Numbered from the stretch's first letter, positions 8,517 through 18,176 are shown. The stretch is 64,000 bases of DNA from Pedobacter insulae (GCF_900113525.1 NZ_FOPP01000005.1:124001-188000), one strand, 5' to 3'. Notes: generated by a model from the letters alone, not told the origin. Translations and numbers: made by a program.

Positions 8517-11500
8517 TTAATTTTTGGGCGAATTTAGCAATTTAAAATATTCGGCGATTTTATTTTTATAGTAATAATTTAAGTTTGGTGATAACTTTTG
8601 GATTAACTCACTTTCACTTTGTTGTTGTTTTTTAAATTTATCGAGCATTTGCTGATAAGAAGGGGGAAATTCCTTTGCTGCGGCACTTTCTCGTTTCGAA
8701 TCTTCATCTTGTTCTCTCTGTGCCTTATCGGCATCTAGTAATTTGATCAGGAGATTTTTCTGACGATTCATCGTTTCCTGTTCAATCTTTTTATTGACTA
8801 GTTCTGCCTCAGTTTGCTTCATCTCTTTGATTGCCTGATTTAAATCCCCCAGAGAACCCTTGCCGTCTTTATTCTCTTCAGAATTGATTTTTTGCAAAGC
8901 CTCTCTGATCATTTGCTGTTGTCGGGCCATTTGCGCAAACTCTTCGCTCATCTCACCTTTTCCAACGGTACCTTTATTTCCTTCTCGCTGCATCTTCTCT
9001 CTGGCGTTTTGCATTTTTTGGTTTAGCTGCTCTTGCAATTTTTGCAGTTGCTGCATGCTCTGTTTTCCTTTGCCTCCTTTGCCATTTTTCTGGTTTTTTT
9101 GCAATTGATCTAGCGCTTCATTTAACATGAGGGCCAAGTTGTTTATAGATGTCATGGCGGTTTGTTGGTATCTATTTGCCTCCCCGGTTCGCCTATCCCC
9201 CAGCTGATCAATTGATTTTTCGATGTTAAAGTTAATTTTGTCGACCTCACTATTTACAGTGCTTTCAATTTGCGGAACTCTTTTACTCAAGGAGAACAGA
9301 CTGTCGGCTATGGTTTTCATATTGTCTTTGATCGTGTGCTGCTTTTGTACGTTAGCAACATATGAGGGGTCGTTAATGGTCATTTTTTTCAAAGCAAGCA
9401 TTACTTTTTCCTGCTCAAAGGAAGTGCTTAATAAGTTTTCTAGCAAACGCCTTAGTTCCTTCGCGTTTACCTTCGATTCTTGTTCTTCGCCCTCTTGTTG
9501 CTCTTCTTGCATTTTTTTAGCCAAGGCCTGCATTTGTTCCGCTGCTTGTTCTTGTTTCTCAGCCGCTTTTTGCTTGTCGTTTTTGTTTAGCAGGTCTTTA
9601 CTCTCTTGTTGTTTTTGCTCGATGTCGCTAGTTTCCTTTTCAGGATTTTTAAACGGATTGGGTTTTTCAAGGTCCTGATTTTTCTCGGCCAGTTTTGCTA
9701 GTTCCTGTTGCAGCGCCTTAAAATCTTTATTTAGTTCTTCCTGTTTGTTTTTGAGCTCGTTTATCGCAGTATTTTTATCCTTGCTTTGCTGCGCTAGTTC
9801 TTTTTGTTGTTTCGCCATCTCTTGCAAGCGATCCGTTTTATTTTGTAGGTTTTGCTCAAACTCAAGCTGCTTGTATAATTCCAAAATACGGTCAAGTTCA
9901 TTTTTTAACCCTTTATTGTCCATTTGCATTTTGGCTAATTCTTCCCGGGTCCGGTCTTTACTATTGAGCTCCATTAACCGCTGTAACTTTTGCAAAAGCT
10001 CTTTGGTTTTTTCATCCAGCACGTTATTAAACAGCTCATCTATCTGTTTTTGCTTTTCTTTTAACTCTTCATTAATAGCCTTATTTTCCTCTTTATCGAA
10101 GCTGTTTTTTTCATTTTGCTTTTTGATCTCTTTAACGGCTTCTTCTAATTGTTTTTGTTTATCGAGTAATTGTTCAATTTGCTTTTTATCTTCAAAACTT
10201 AGTTGTTTTTTGTCCAACAGATTCTGACTTAGTTTTTTGCTCTCCTGCTCAATACTTGATGCAAGCTTAATGGTCGACTCCATTTTTTTCTTCAACGCAT
10301 TGCTTCCTTCCGCAAGCTTAGCAGCTATTTCTTGCTGTGAAGGAGCTTCATAGGTTTTTATTGCCGAGCGACTAACTTTTGCTCCATTTACTCCATCATT
10401 GTCGGCAACTTCAAAATAATAGGTTAATAGCTGACCAGGTTTTACAGCGATGTTATTTAAATTCCATAAGTGGAAAAATGAATTTTCTAATTGGTTGGTC
10501 TTGATAGGAATGGATTGGCTGTAAGCACCAATTGTTTTCCTTTTTTCACTTAGGTTATAAACAAACTTCAGAGAAGAAAAACCATAATCATCTGCTATCA
10601 TACCCGAAAAGTAAAGTGCTTTACTGCTGAGTGAATCCGGAGCTTCGCTTACCTCGATACTGGGAAACTGATCTTGAATAACGGCAATCTGGTGACTTAG
10701 CGAATCAGCGTTGCTTACAAAAGAATTTTTTGGGATAATGCGGTATGCACCATTATTTTTCACAATGCTGCTAAATGAAGCGGTATTATTTTTAACTACA
10801 AGGGGATAAACTTTATTTTGAAGTATAAAAGATAAACTTGCGCTATTTACTGTGGTTAACTGCCAGGTTACTTTTGTTCCTTCGGGGATGAGCAGATCGC
10901 CTACATTTGCTACTGGTTCGCTTTTCCGATTGAGGTAAGCAGGGTAGTCTAAAACCGCACTCATATTGAGTAACATAGGCCTTGGCCGTACAAAAACGGC
11001 AATACTGGTTGAATTAAAGCCACCACCAAAAAACCGAAGCGTCTTATCTTGTTGAATGTTTCTAAAAGTATAATGAAAGAGGTTAATCTGGTCCTTCTCC
11101 AGCTTATAAGTATTTGCCCCGTCTTCAATATATATTTCTTGTGGAAATTCATCTCCAGTTAACTTTAAGTTGATTGTTAAATCATCCCCCTGAGTAACAT
11201 TCAAATTTTTATTCAATACAATGAAATTAAACGGAGCTTTCGGTAAAATCTCTTCATTATAACGAATAAAGCTACTGGTGCCTTCTCGCAATATAGTGGG
11301 CGCAATTATTCCAATAATCAAAATAATAGCTAAGGGAAGAAGCATAAACTTGATATGCTTCCTGTTGTCGCTCAAATTGATGGCGCTCGAAAACGGAATG
11401 GGCTTTAACGCGCTTATTTTCTGATCGATTCCTGCTAAAATAAGCGAACTATTTTGAGGAGCGCTGTCCGCCAGAGCTTTCAGTTGTAAAGTATTTAATA

Positions 11501-11825
11501 GTTTATCCTTAACGTTAAAAAAATGATCGCCAATAAGCTTAGCAGATTGCTCGATACTTAAATTTTTGCCGAGTTTAAAGTAAGCCAAGCCAGGTTTGAT
11601 AACCCAAAAACCCAATGCAATAAGGGCTAGGATTAAAAAAGAGAAGAATAATGCCGTTTTTAGGACTATTCCAGGGTTAGCATAGTAAATAAAAAGAAAC
11701 AATAGCAGATAGGAGCCTAAAATACTTGCGGCAGCATAAATGCTTCCACGCAAAAGTTTGTTCAGATAAAACTTTCGGGTAAATTCATTTATTTTGTCAA
11801 TTAAAAGCTCGTAGCTACTGCCCAT
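8517..11825 (-). CDS. DUF4175 family coiled-coil membrane protein
   Basis: This is a 1102-residue protein with two membrane helices near the N-terminus (about 25-48 and 53-75) and a third at about 155-178. An extracytoplasmic beta-rich region follows, to about residue 480. Then comes a very long Lys/Glu/Gln-rich coiled coil (about 490-1080), containing stretches such as KMQEEQQEGEEQE. The arrangement matches DUF4175 proteins of Bacteroidota, whose biochemical role is unknown. The coiled coil is probably cytoplasmic or periplasmic scaffolding; I cannot decide which. The gene is transcribed toward ybeY, and the two may share a transcript across the repeat element. Many apparent opposite-strand frames here are shadows of its biased composition. 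Confidence 0.8.
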   Translation of the reverse strand: MGSSYELLIDKINEFTRKFYLNKLLRGSIYAAASILGSYLLLFLFIYYANPGIVLKTALFFSFLILALIALGFWVIKPGLAYFKLGKNLSIEQSAKLIGDHFFNVKDKLLNTLQLKALADSAPQNSSLILAGIDQKISALKPIPFSSAINLSDNRKHIKFMLLPLAIILIIGIIAPTILREGTSSFIRYNEEILPKAPFNFIVLNKNLNVTQGDDLTINLKLTGDEFPQEIYIEDGANTYKLEKDQINLFHYTFRNIQQDKTLRFFGGGFNSTSIAVFVRPRPMLLNMSAVLDYPAYLNRKSEPVANVGDLLIPEGTKVTWQLTTVNSASLSFILQNKVYPLVVKNNTASFSSIVKNNGAYRIIPKNSFVSNADSLSHQIAVIQDQFPSIEVSEAPDSLSSKALYFSGMIADDYGFSSLKFVYNLSEKRKTIGAYSQSIPIKTNQLENSFFHLWNLNNIAVKPGQLLTYYFEVADNDGVNGAKVSRSAIKTYEAPSQQEIAAKLAEGSNALKKKMESTIKLASSIEQESKKLSQNLLDKKQLSFEDKKQIEQLLDKQKQLEEAVKEIKKQNEKNSFDKEENKAINEELKEKQKQIDELFNNVLDEKTKELLQKLQRLMELNSKDRTREELAKMQMDNKGLKNELDRILELYKQLEFEQNLQNKTDRLQEMAKQQKELAQQSKDKNTAINELKNKQEELNKDFKALQQELAKLAEKNQDLEKPNPFKNPEKETSDIEQKQQESKDLLNKNDKQKAAEKQEQAAEQMQALAKKMQEEQQEGEEQESKVNAKELRRLLENLLSTSFEQEKVMLALKKMTINDPSYVANVQKQHTIKDNMKTIADSLFSLSKRVPQIESTVNSEVDKINFNIEKSIDQLGDRRTGEANRYQQTAMTSINNLALMLNEALDQLQKNQKNGKGGKGKQSMQQLQKLQEQLNQKMQNAREKMQREGNKGTVGKGEMSEEFAQMARQQQMIREALQKINSEENKDGKGSLGDLNQAIKEMKQTEAELVNKKIEQETMNRQKNLLIKLLDADKAQREQDEDSKRESAAAKEFPPSYQQMLDKFKKQQQSESELIQKLSPNLNYYYKNKIAEYFKLLNSPKN

Positions 11826-11966
11826 AGTATATAACGCCTTACGCTTTTTTTTATTAAAGATAGATAAGTTAATAAAAAATCGCTATAAAGTTAGTTACAA
11901 AATCATACTTTTATAAATTCACAAGGATACGCAATAAATCGAAAGCAAAAAACAACAAATACAAAC

Positions 11967-13472
11967 ATGAAAGCAATTTTAGTAGCCATGTTATCGGTGG
12001 TGATGGTTAGTACAACAACAAGCGCTCAAAAAGTAATTAACTCTTGGCATAAAAATCAGGTTATCGCACATAGGGGAGCCTGGAAAAAGAAAAGCCTTCC
12101 AGAAAATTCAATTGCATCACTAAAAGAGGCGATTAGACTAAAGTGCCATGGTTCCGAGTTTGATGTTCATCTAACGCTAGATAGCGTACTGGTAGTTAAT
12201 CACGACCCTAATTTTTTAGGAATGTCAATTCCTAAGTCGACCTATGCGCAACTGTTAACTAAAAAATTGCCTAACGGGGAATCCATCCCAACCGCAGAAG
12301 AATATCTTAAAGCTGGATTAAACCAAAAGGGGACAAAATTAATTTTCGAGATCAAGCCACAGAAGATGGGCAAGGAAAGAGACCGCTATATTGCAGAGCG
12401 TAGTTTAGCGTTAGTCAGAAAATTGAAATGCGAACAATGGGTAGAGTACATCAGCTTCGGCTATGATATATGTCAATATTTAGTGGACAACGATCCCCAA
12501 GCAAAAGTTCAATATCTAAATGGGGATTTTGCGCCCGAAAAGGTTAAAGCAGACGGACTAACTGGATTAGATTATCATTATTCGGTCTTTCAAAAAAACA
12601 ATTGGATTTGGCCAGCGAAAAAACTCGGACTTACCTTAAACGCCTGGACCGTTAATACCGTACCTGAAATGGAATGGCTCATTGCAAATGAGGTTGACTA
12701 TATTACAACGAACGAGCCAGAATTGCTTTTTGAAGTATTGAAAAAATATCAGCCAACAGCAAAAGGATGGAAGTTGACATGGGCAGATGAGTTTAATGGA
12801 AAAGGACTTCCCGATTCAAACAATTGGACGTATGATGTGGGTGGAACTGGATGGGGAAACAACGAGAAACAATTCTATACGAATGCCGACACCTTAAACG
12901 CAAATGTTGAAAAAGGAATATTAAATATTACTGCGCGCAAGGCAGATAAATACACCTCCGCGCGCTTAGCCACGAGGAAAAAATTTGACTGGAAATACGG
13001 TCGTTTAGAGGTTCGCGCCATGCTGCCAAAGGGGAGAGGAATATGGCCAGCCATTTGGATGTTACCAACTGACTGGAAGTACGGCGCATGGCCAAAAAGC
13101 GGAGAAATAGATGTGATGGAGCACGTAGGCTATGAGCCTGATTCGGTTCATGGCACGGTACACACTTTATCCTTTAATCATAATAAAGGTACACAAGTAG
13201 GCAAAGCATTAAAAGTGCCAGATCTATATGCTGATTTCCATGTTTATACCATAGAATGGTATGAAAGCCATATCGATTTCTTTATTGATGACAAGCTTTA
13301 TTTTACCTTTAAGAATAGTAAAAAAGGGGTAGATGAATGGCCGTTTGATCAGCAATTTCATTTATTGCTAAATGTTGCCGTTGGTGGCAACTGGGGTGGA
13401 AAGAACGGAATCGATGATTCGATATTTCCGGCAACGATGAAAGTGGATTATGTAAGGGTGTTCCAAAAATAA
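11967..13472 (+). CDS. bifunctional glycerophosphodiester phosphodiesterase / GH16 glycoside hydrolase
   Basis: This is a secreted 501-residue fusion with a signal peptide ending at STTTSAQ. The N-terminal half (about 25-260) is a GDPD domain. His35-Arg36 lies in AHRGAW, with PENS after it. Glu64 and Asp66 are in SEFDVH, and NHDP and FEIKP also match the family's metal and catalytic positions. The C-terminal half (about 268-500) is a GH16 beta-glucanase. It has WADEFNG at its start, the catalytic GEIDVMEH (Glu380 nucleophile, Asp382, Glu385 acid/base) and a typical final MKVDYVRVFQK. Both active sites look intact. GH16 enzymes cut beta-1,3 or mixed-linkage glucans and related galactans. The phosphodiesterase could release glycerol phosphate from substituted glycans or lipid head groups, but that link is inference. 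Confidence 0.9.
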   Translation: MKAILVAMLSVVMVSTTTSAQKVINSWHKNQVIAHRGAWKKKSLPENSIASLKEAIRLKCHGSEFDVHLTLDSVLVVNHDPNFLGMSIPKSTYAQLLTKKLPNGESIPTAEEYLKAGLNQKGTKLIFEIKPQKMGKERDRYIAERSLALVRKLKCEQWVEYISFGYDICQYLVDNDPQAKVQYLNGDFAPEKVKADGLTGLDYHYSVFQKNNWIWPAKKLGLTLNAWTVNTVPEMEWLIANEVDYITTNEPELLFEVLKKYQPTAKGWKLTWADEFNGKGLPDSNNWTYDVGGTGWGNNEKQFYTNADTLNANVEKGILNITARKADKYTSARLATRKKFDWKYGRLEVRAMLPKGRGIWPAIWMLPTDWKYGAWPKSGEIDVMEHVGYEPDSVHGTVHTLSFNHNKGTQVGKALKVPDLYADFHVYTIEWYESHIDFFIDDKLYFTFKNSKKGVDEWPFDQQFHLLLNVAVGGNWGGKNGIDDSIFPATMKVDYVRVFQK

Positions 13473-13497
13473 AAGCCCCGACTTAAGATCGGGGCTT
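13461..13497 (-). terminator. intrinsic terminator of the cold-shock gene
   Basis: A perfect nine-base stem (13473-13481 with 13489-13497) encloses a seven-base loop. Read on the minus strand it is followed by CTTTTATTTTTGG, so it terminates the cold-shock gene that ends at 13516. It directly abuts the stop codon of the convergent GDPD-GH16 gene and may also serve that gene. Confidence 0.8.
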
Positions 13498-13515
13498 GGT
13501 AAAATATGATAATAA

Positions 13516-13707
13516 TTAGATTACTTTCACATTAACGGCATTCAAGCCTTTTTTACCGCTTTCAACATCGTATTCAACTTTGTCGTTTTCACGAATTTCA
13601 TCGATAAGGCCTGTTGAATGTACAAAAATTTCGCTATCGCCGTTTGCAGGGATAATAAATCCGAAACCTTTAGTTACATTAAAAAATTTTACTGTTCCTT
13701 CTTGCAT
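13516..13707 (-). CDS. cold-shock domain protein (CspA family)
   Basis: This 63-residue single-domain cold-shock protein has RNP1 as KGFGFI (residues 13-18) and RNP2 as IFVHS (27-31). Both are the aromatic patches that bind single-stranded RNA or DNA. The length equals the family norm. It is monocistronic, with its own terminator downstream. Its untranslated leader from the predicted promoter at 13734-13767 would be only about 20 bases, unlike the long thermosensing leaders of enterobacterial cspA. It probably acts as a general RNA chaperone. Confidence 0.96.
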   Translation of the reverse strand: MQEGTVKFFNVTKGFGFIIPANGDSEIFVHSTGLIDEIRENDKVEYDVESGKKGLNAVNVKVI

Positions 13708-13733
13708 TGTATTATGTATTAATAATTAAGTTT

Positions 13734-13767
13734 GCAAGGTACGCAATAAATATTTAATAAATGCAAA
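13734..13767 (-). promoter_or_regulatory. putative promoter of the cold-shock gene
   Basis: On the minus strand TTTG (13764-13767) is followed after 22 bases by TACCTTGC (13734-13741). This is one mismatch from the phylum's TAnnTTTG -7 element, and the spacing is slightly longer than usual. The start codon is about 27 bases downstream. Confidence 0.4.
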
Positions 13768-13806
13768 TCACTCATTTTTTGGTAACTATACAATTATACA
13801 GGCAAT

Positions 13807-14757
13807 TTACGGGCTCATTTTGCCTGAAACTTGAAGGTTAACTTCACTAGAATGTTTCATCCCTAAAGTGATTCCGGGCTTAATCAAAAACAGATTTTGT
13901 AAATAAACCTCCGTAATCCCATCAAGCAGTTTTTTTCGGTATTTGAGATCTTCCTGCATCACACCATCCACCCTGTTAACATGTAACTTTCCCCAGGCAT
14001 CAACAATCACAGAAAAGCTAAAATTGAAGTTTTTGTAAGACTTGTTAATATGTAATCGATACAACGGATATAGATAATCTACCGATGTATTGCGCTTGTT
14101 AAGCGCATCAATTGTGCTTATTTTCTCCGCAGTTACATTTTTGCTATTCGGCAGGAAAACAGCTGGCTGCCTTGCAGCAAATGCAATCTTTGGATTTCCA
14201 GGATCTTTTAAAGTTTTCTTGGCAAGATCGGCAATAAATAAACTATCCGCACGGGAGGGTTTTTGTAACTCGCTCGGCGTAGTGTGGAGTTTATTTTCGA
14301 TATAATCCTTTGAATAATAGGTAGAGTACACTTCCGAGCGATAATCGTCGTCGCTAGCGATAGTTTTGCCATCTACATGCAATCGCTGTAAAATTAAGCT
14401 ATCTTTGGTAATGATCTTTACACGAAAAAACTCCCGCATAAAGTTGTAAACCTTTCCATGGTCAAACTGTAGATAAACGGTTTCCATTCCCCGCTTTGTC
14501 GGACTATATACCATGATGCTATCGGGACCTTTAACCTCGATCTCCCAAGAGGGCTCTTGCTGAAATCCATCTTTGTTAAAGGATAAATTGTTTCTAAACC
14601 TGCGTTTGACTTCATAAAAACGAATGCCATCTACATCTTTAAAGGTTAAATCGGCAGGAGCTTTTTTTTGCTGTTTGGCACTATCTTTTTCCGAGTTTGA
14701 ACTGCATGAAAACAGGCATAATAAAGGAAATAAACAAATAAGGATGTTAAACTTCAT
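13807..14757 (-). CDS. lipoprotein of unknown function with TonB-C-like tail
   Basis: This is a 316-residue predicted lipoprotein: the signal peptide ends in the lipobox LFSC followed by SSNSEKD. I do not recognise a named family. The C-terminal 70 residues (FSFSVIVDAWGKLHVNRVDG onward) read like the beta-alpha-beta fold of TonB C-terminal or energy-transduction proteins. That match is by eye only. The gene starts 26 bases after the phosphodiester glycosidase on the same strand, so the two are probably co-transcribed. Export and membrane anchoring are well supported; function is not. Confidence 0.6.
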   Translation of the reverse strand: MKFNILICLFPLLCLFSCSSNSEKDSAKQQKKAPADLTFKDVDGIRFYEVKRRFRNNLSFNKDGFQQEPSWEIEVKGPDSIMVYSPTKRGMETVYLQFDHGKVYNFMREFFRVKIITKDSLILQRLHVDGKTIASDDDYRSEVYSTYYSKDYIENKLHTTPSELQKPSRADSLFIADLAKKTLKDPGNPKIAFAARQPAVFLPNSKNVTAEKISTIDALNKRNTSVDYLYPLYRLHINKSYKNFNFSFSVIVDAWGKLHVNRVDGVMQEDLKYRKKLLDGITEVYLQNLFLIKPGITLGMKHSSEVNLQVSGKMSP

Positions 14758-14783
14758 GATTAGATATGTAAAATCTCTTAACG

Positions 14784-15641
14784 TTATTTCTTCTTCAGGA
14801 TTACTACATTGGCGACTTTTCTTTCGCCTTCATGATCCCACGTTTTATTGTCGGATGGATGATTCACGACACCCTCTCTTACCCACAAAGTTGTAGAGCC
14901 ACCGCCGTCTAAGTTAATAGCGCTCACACAACCAAGCCAGCGCATGACGTTGGTCAGCTCGTAAAGGCTCACTCCGGCCGAATTTTCTTGCCTGCCATCA
15001 ACAGTTAATAAAATTACTTTGCCATTTGCTTTAATTCCTATCGCAGTTCTGGGATGACGAGATTTCGTAAAAGAAGAACTATCCAGCTCTTCAACATTCT
15101 TGTTAAACACGAGCAAGGGACCACTTACCATAATGTCTTTTTCTGTTAAATTGTTTTCCCAATTAGGAGTTTTATCCCACTTTTTGAGAGCTAACCTTCC
15201 TTTGTTGTCAATTACAATTGCCGTTTGTTGATGCCTCGTTCTATTTCCGTTTTTATCCAGTACATTTGGCTTGATAACGGTGCCGTTCATTTTAATAAAA
15301 TCAACAGACCCTCCGTTTGCTACATCGAAAAATGTGCCGTTTATTGCCGCAATGGCGCCTAATTCTTTTCCAAAAGTGGAAGTAGTTTTCTTAACCTTTA
15401 CCTCGTTGCCAAATGCAAAAACAGGAGCATTTCCCTTTCTTTTAATTTCGATATACGAAATGTATTGGTTGGATGAAAAAAGATTTTTTTGATCGAAATG
15501 ATAAGTGTTTAAGGTTGTTTTCGCTGCAATTCTTTTGGTATTCCACGAGGCGTTAACGATGACCAATGAGTCGTTATTTTGCGCAGAGACAAGATTGCTT
15601 AGGGCAATAAAAAATATAGCTAATAAAGATGCTTTCTTCAT
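14784..15641 (-). CDS. phosphodiester glycosidase family protein (NAGPA/DUF2233)
   Basis: This secreted protein has about 285 residues when started at the ATG at 15641 (MKKASLLAIFF...VSAQ). A longer frame beginning at 15680 would start inside the terminator hairpin of the upstream gene and is rejected. Family marks are AINGTFFDVANGG, RTAIGIKANGKVILLTVDG and the C-terminal NLDGGGSTTLWV. All are typical of the domain shared with mammalian NAGPA, which hydrolyses sugar-phosphodiester bonds. In Bacteroidota such proteins are thought to act on cell-surface or exopolysaccharide phosphodiesters. It is followed closely by the lipoprotein gene. The substrate is unknown. Confidence 0.85.
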   Translation of the reverse strand: MKKASLLAIFFIALSNLVSAQNNDSLVIVNASWNTKRIAAKTTLNTYHFDQKNLFSSNQYISYIEIKRKGNAPVFAFGNEVKVKKTTSTFGKELGAIAAINGTFFDVANGGSVDFIKMNGTVIKPNVLDKNGNRTRHQQTAIVIDNKGRLALKKWDKTPNWENNLTEKDIMVSGPLLVFNKNVEELDSSSFTKSRHPRTAIGIKANGKVILLTVDGRQENSAGVSLYELTNVMRWLGCVSAINLDGGGSTTLWVREGVVNHPSDNKTWDHEGERKVANVVILKKK

Positions 15642-15651
15642 ATTATGACAT

Positions 15652-15678
15652 AAAAAAGCCCCGATATAACATCGGGGC
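15652..15678 (-). terminator. intrinsic terminator of the zinc metalloprotease gene
   Basis: GCCCCGAT (15658-15665) and ATCGGGGC (15671-15678) form a perfect eight-base stem with a five-base loop. On the minus strand TTTTTT follows. It ends the gene that stops at 15687 and separates it from the phosphodiester glycosidase gene. Confidence 0.85.
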
Positions 15679-15686
15679 ATATTAAA

Positions 15687-18176
15687 TTATTTTTTAGGGT
15701 TCAGAATGTCATTTATTCTGATCGCTAAATCTTCGTAATGCGCTTTAGTGATCGTATCTCCAGCAACACCGCGTGCCTTAACAGTTGCTAACAAGTTTTT
15801 TAATTCTACTCTTACCAATGGTCTAATATCTGTTAAAGAAATATTTACAGGAGTAAATGAAAAGCCTGGCGGCAATTGAGGAGCGGGAGCATCTACCATT
15901 AGGCTACCTAACCTATCTACAAAGCCTCTTTGTAAATTGCGTTTAAACGCATCTGGTCTTCCAGCAGCAAAGATAGTTCCTCTTAAGTCGCTAAACAGCT
16001 CTGGCAGGGTGTACGCAGCAGCAGTGCCATTCTTTACTTCATTGTCAAGCATTCTCAACAATCTAGATGAACTGATAATGTTATTAACCGTACCTGTTTG
16101 TACTGCTTTAATTTTATTCATCATCGTGCCGTTGTCGAACTTATTTAATTGCTCATTGTTAATTAACCATAATGGCGTGGTAAATAATTGTTTGTTAAAG
16201 AAAGCAACGGCCTCTTTTTGCTTAGCTTTCGATACGTAGTTGTAAACCGCACCTTCTTGGTCATAAGTTTTATAGTTTTCGCTTAAACCTCCAATGTTAA
16301 AGGCTACATGACCCATGTATCTGTTAAACTGACCAATAATCTCACTATATATCTCACTTAGGTTTCCGAAATCTTTACCTTTTTCAAAGGTCCATTTTTC
16401 AACATTCGGTAAAATGCGTTTTAAGTTGGCAATACCATAAGTACTTGCTTTCATCGCATTATCACCCAGGTCTTCACTCTGATCCCTTGGATCATAAGGG
16501 TTGCCTTGGCGACCATAGAAATACAGTGGATTTCCCGCTCTTTCAGTAGTCCAAACATCTAGTTTAGCCTTTTCTTGTTGCGGAGTTAATCCGCCAGGGA
16601 ACCATGAATAGCCCCACTTAATAGCCCATTTATCATAAGCACCAATGCCAGGGAACATTCTAACAACACCGTCTCCAGGCTGTGCTACATAATTAAAGCG
16701 CGCATAATCCATAATAGACGGTGCGGTTGCGTTTTTATCGGTAAAAGTTTTTGAACGCAATGAATCAACCGGATAAGCATAGCTTGATCCAAAGTTGTGC
16801 GGTAAACCTAAGGTATGGCCAATTTCATGTGAGGAAACAAAGCGAATTAGTTCACCCATTTGATGATCGGAGAATTTTGCTTTACGCGCTTCAGGATTGA
16901 TAGCTGCGGTTTGTACAAAAAACCAATTCCTCAATAAGTTCATCACATTATGGTACCAGCCAATATGTGTTTCCAAGATTTGTCCGGTACGAGGATCCGA
17001 AACATGCGGACCATAAGCATTGGCAATATCTGATGCAAAATAACGAATCACCGAATAGCGAGAATCATCTACACTAAATTCAGGGTCCTGTTGAGGTGTT
17101 GGAGCCTCTTTACCGATAATTGCATTCTTAAATCCAGCAGCCTCAAAACCAGCTTGCCAGTCGTTTATTCCTTTAATAAGATATGGAACCCATTTTTTTG
17201 GAGTGGCCGGATCAATATAAATCACAATTGGCTTAACAGGCTCTACTAATTCACCACGCAAATAAGCTGCGGTATCTTTAGGAACCAAATTCCAACGATG
17301 GATATAGGCTGTACGCTCTGCTTTTTGTGCATCGGTACCATAATCCGTTTGTCCCTGACCAAAATAACCAACTCTTGCGTCCATTAAACGCGCCTTAACA
17401 GGGTTTTTTGGAAGCAGTAACATCGAGGTGTTAAATTCAAATGTAATAGCGCCTATACTGTTATCGATTGGCGATTCAACAGATTTGTATGTTTTTGCAG
17501 TGACCACTTCAATATTAATCGGAAAGGTTTTAATGGTGTCTAGATACGATCTAGACGCATCATAAACAGTGGTTTTATAAGCTTTTCTCAACGCATCGGT
17601 TGCACCAATAGCCATAATATCTCCATTGTAAAAATCAGTCACATCAATCACTACACCAGTGGTATCTTTGTTATAGGCTTTTATGTCGAAAGAAGCTAAA
17701 ATGCTAGATAAGTTAGAGTTTTTAACCGACTCGTACATATCTGAATTTTTATCAGCCCTTACGGCATAACTCGGTACGCGGATAAAGACCTGCTTACCTC
17801 GGCGTTCCCATTGCCATACTTGTTCGTTAAGTTGCTCGCCACCATATTGTTGATTTCCAACTTTTACCCCTGATGGCACTTTGGCTAATCTGGTAACTAC
17901 CAGCATTTCTCTACTTAAAATAGAATCTGGAATTTCAAAAAACCATTTATCATCAACTTTATGGGTTTTAAATAATCCAGTTTTGCTTTTAGCTTTTGCC
18001 GTAATAACATCAGCATAAGCTTTAATTCCTTCCTTCTTTGGAGCAGGAGGAGTTGCCGCCGCAGGGGTTGCCGCGGGAGGAGTGCCTTTTTTCTTTTTTT
18101 GAGCAAAAGTAGCGTTGCCCAAAGCGCAAAATAAAATCACCCCAGCCGTAGCCAGTAATTTTTGATTTTTAGTCAT
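15687..18176 (-). CDS. secreted zinc-dependent metalloprotease (DUF5117/DUF5118 type)
   Basis: This is an 829-residue exported protein. A signal peptide (to about NATFAQ) is followed by a low-complexity Lys/Pro/Ala linker (KKKKGTPPAATPAAATPPAP). The zinc site is HEIGHTLGLPH, with His450, Glu451, His454 and His460. It is preceded by conserved segments such as SRYSVIRYFASD and GPHVSDPRTGQI. This matches the large zinc-dependent metalloproteases of Bacteroidota with DUF5117 around the catalytic region. Length and motif are complete. It is probably periplasmic or cell-surface and used for protein breakdown; the natural substrate is unknown. It is monocistronic, with a strong terminator. Confidence 0.9.
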   Translation of the reverse strand: MTKNQKLLATAGVILFCALGNATFAQKKKKGTPPAATPAAATPPAPKKEGIKAYADVITAKAKSKTGLFKTHKVDDKWFFEIPDSILSREMLVVTRLAKVPSGVKVGNQQYGGEQLNEQVWQWERRGKQVFIRVPSYAVRADKNSDMYESVKNSNLSSILASFDIKAYNKDTTGVVIDVTDFYNGDIMAIGATDALRKAYKTTVYDASRSYLDTIKTFPINIEVVTAKTYKSVESPIDNSIGAITFEFNTSMLLLPKNPVKARLMDARVGYFGQGQTDYGTDAQKAERTAYIHRWNLVPKDTAAYLRGELVEPVKPIVIYIDPATPKKWVPYLIKGINDWQAGFEAAGFKNAIIGKEAPTPQQDPEFSVDDSRYSVIRYFASDIANAYGPHVSDPRTGQILETHIGWYHNVMNLLRNWFFVQTAAINPEARKAKFSDHQMGELIRFVSSHEIGHTLGLPHNFGSSYAYPVDSLRSKTFTDKNATAPSIMDYARFNYVAQPGDGVVRMFPGIGAYDKWAIKWGYSWFPGGLTPQQEKAKLDVWTTERAGNPLYFYGRQGNPYDPRDQSEDLGDNAMKASTYGIANLKRILPNVEKWTFEKGKDFGNLSEIYSEIIGQFNRYMGHVAFNIGGLSENYKTYDQEGAVYNYVSKAKQKEAVAFFNKQLFTTPLWLINNEQLNKFDNGTMMNKIKAVQTGTVNNIISSSRLLRMLDNEVKNGTAAAYTLPELFSDLRGTIFAAGRPDAFKRNLQRGFVDRLGSLMVDAPAPQLPPGFSFTPVNISLTDIRPLVRVELKNLLATVKARGVAGDTITKAHYEDLAIRINDILNPKK

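Noticed and set aside
8745-10227. Several Cys/Ser/Phe-rich plus-strand frames opposite the DUF4175 gene
   Set aside because: They are reverse translations of the Lys/Glu/Gln-rich coiled coil. They have no start signals and no family features.
15642-15680. Longer N-terminus of the phosphodiester glycosidase
   Set aside because: It would begin inside a terminator hairpin, and the protein from 15641 has a proper signal peptide.
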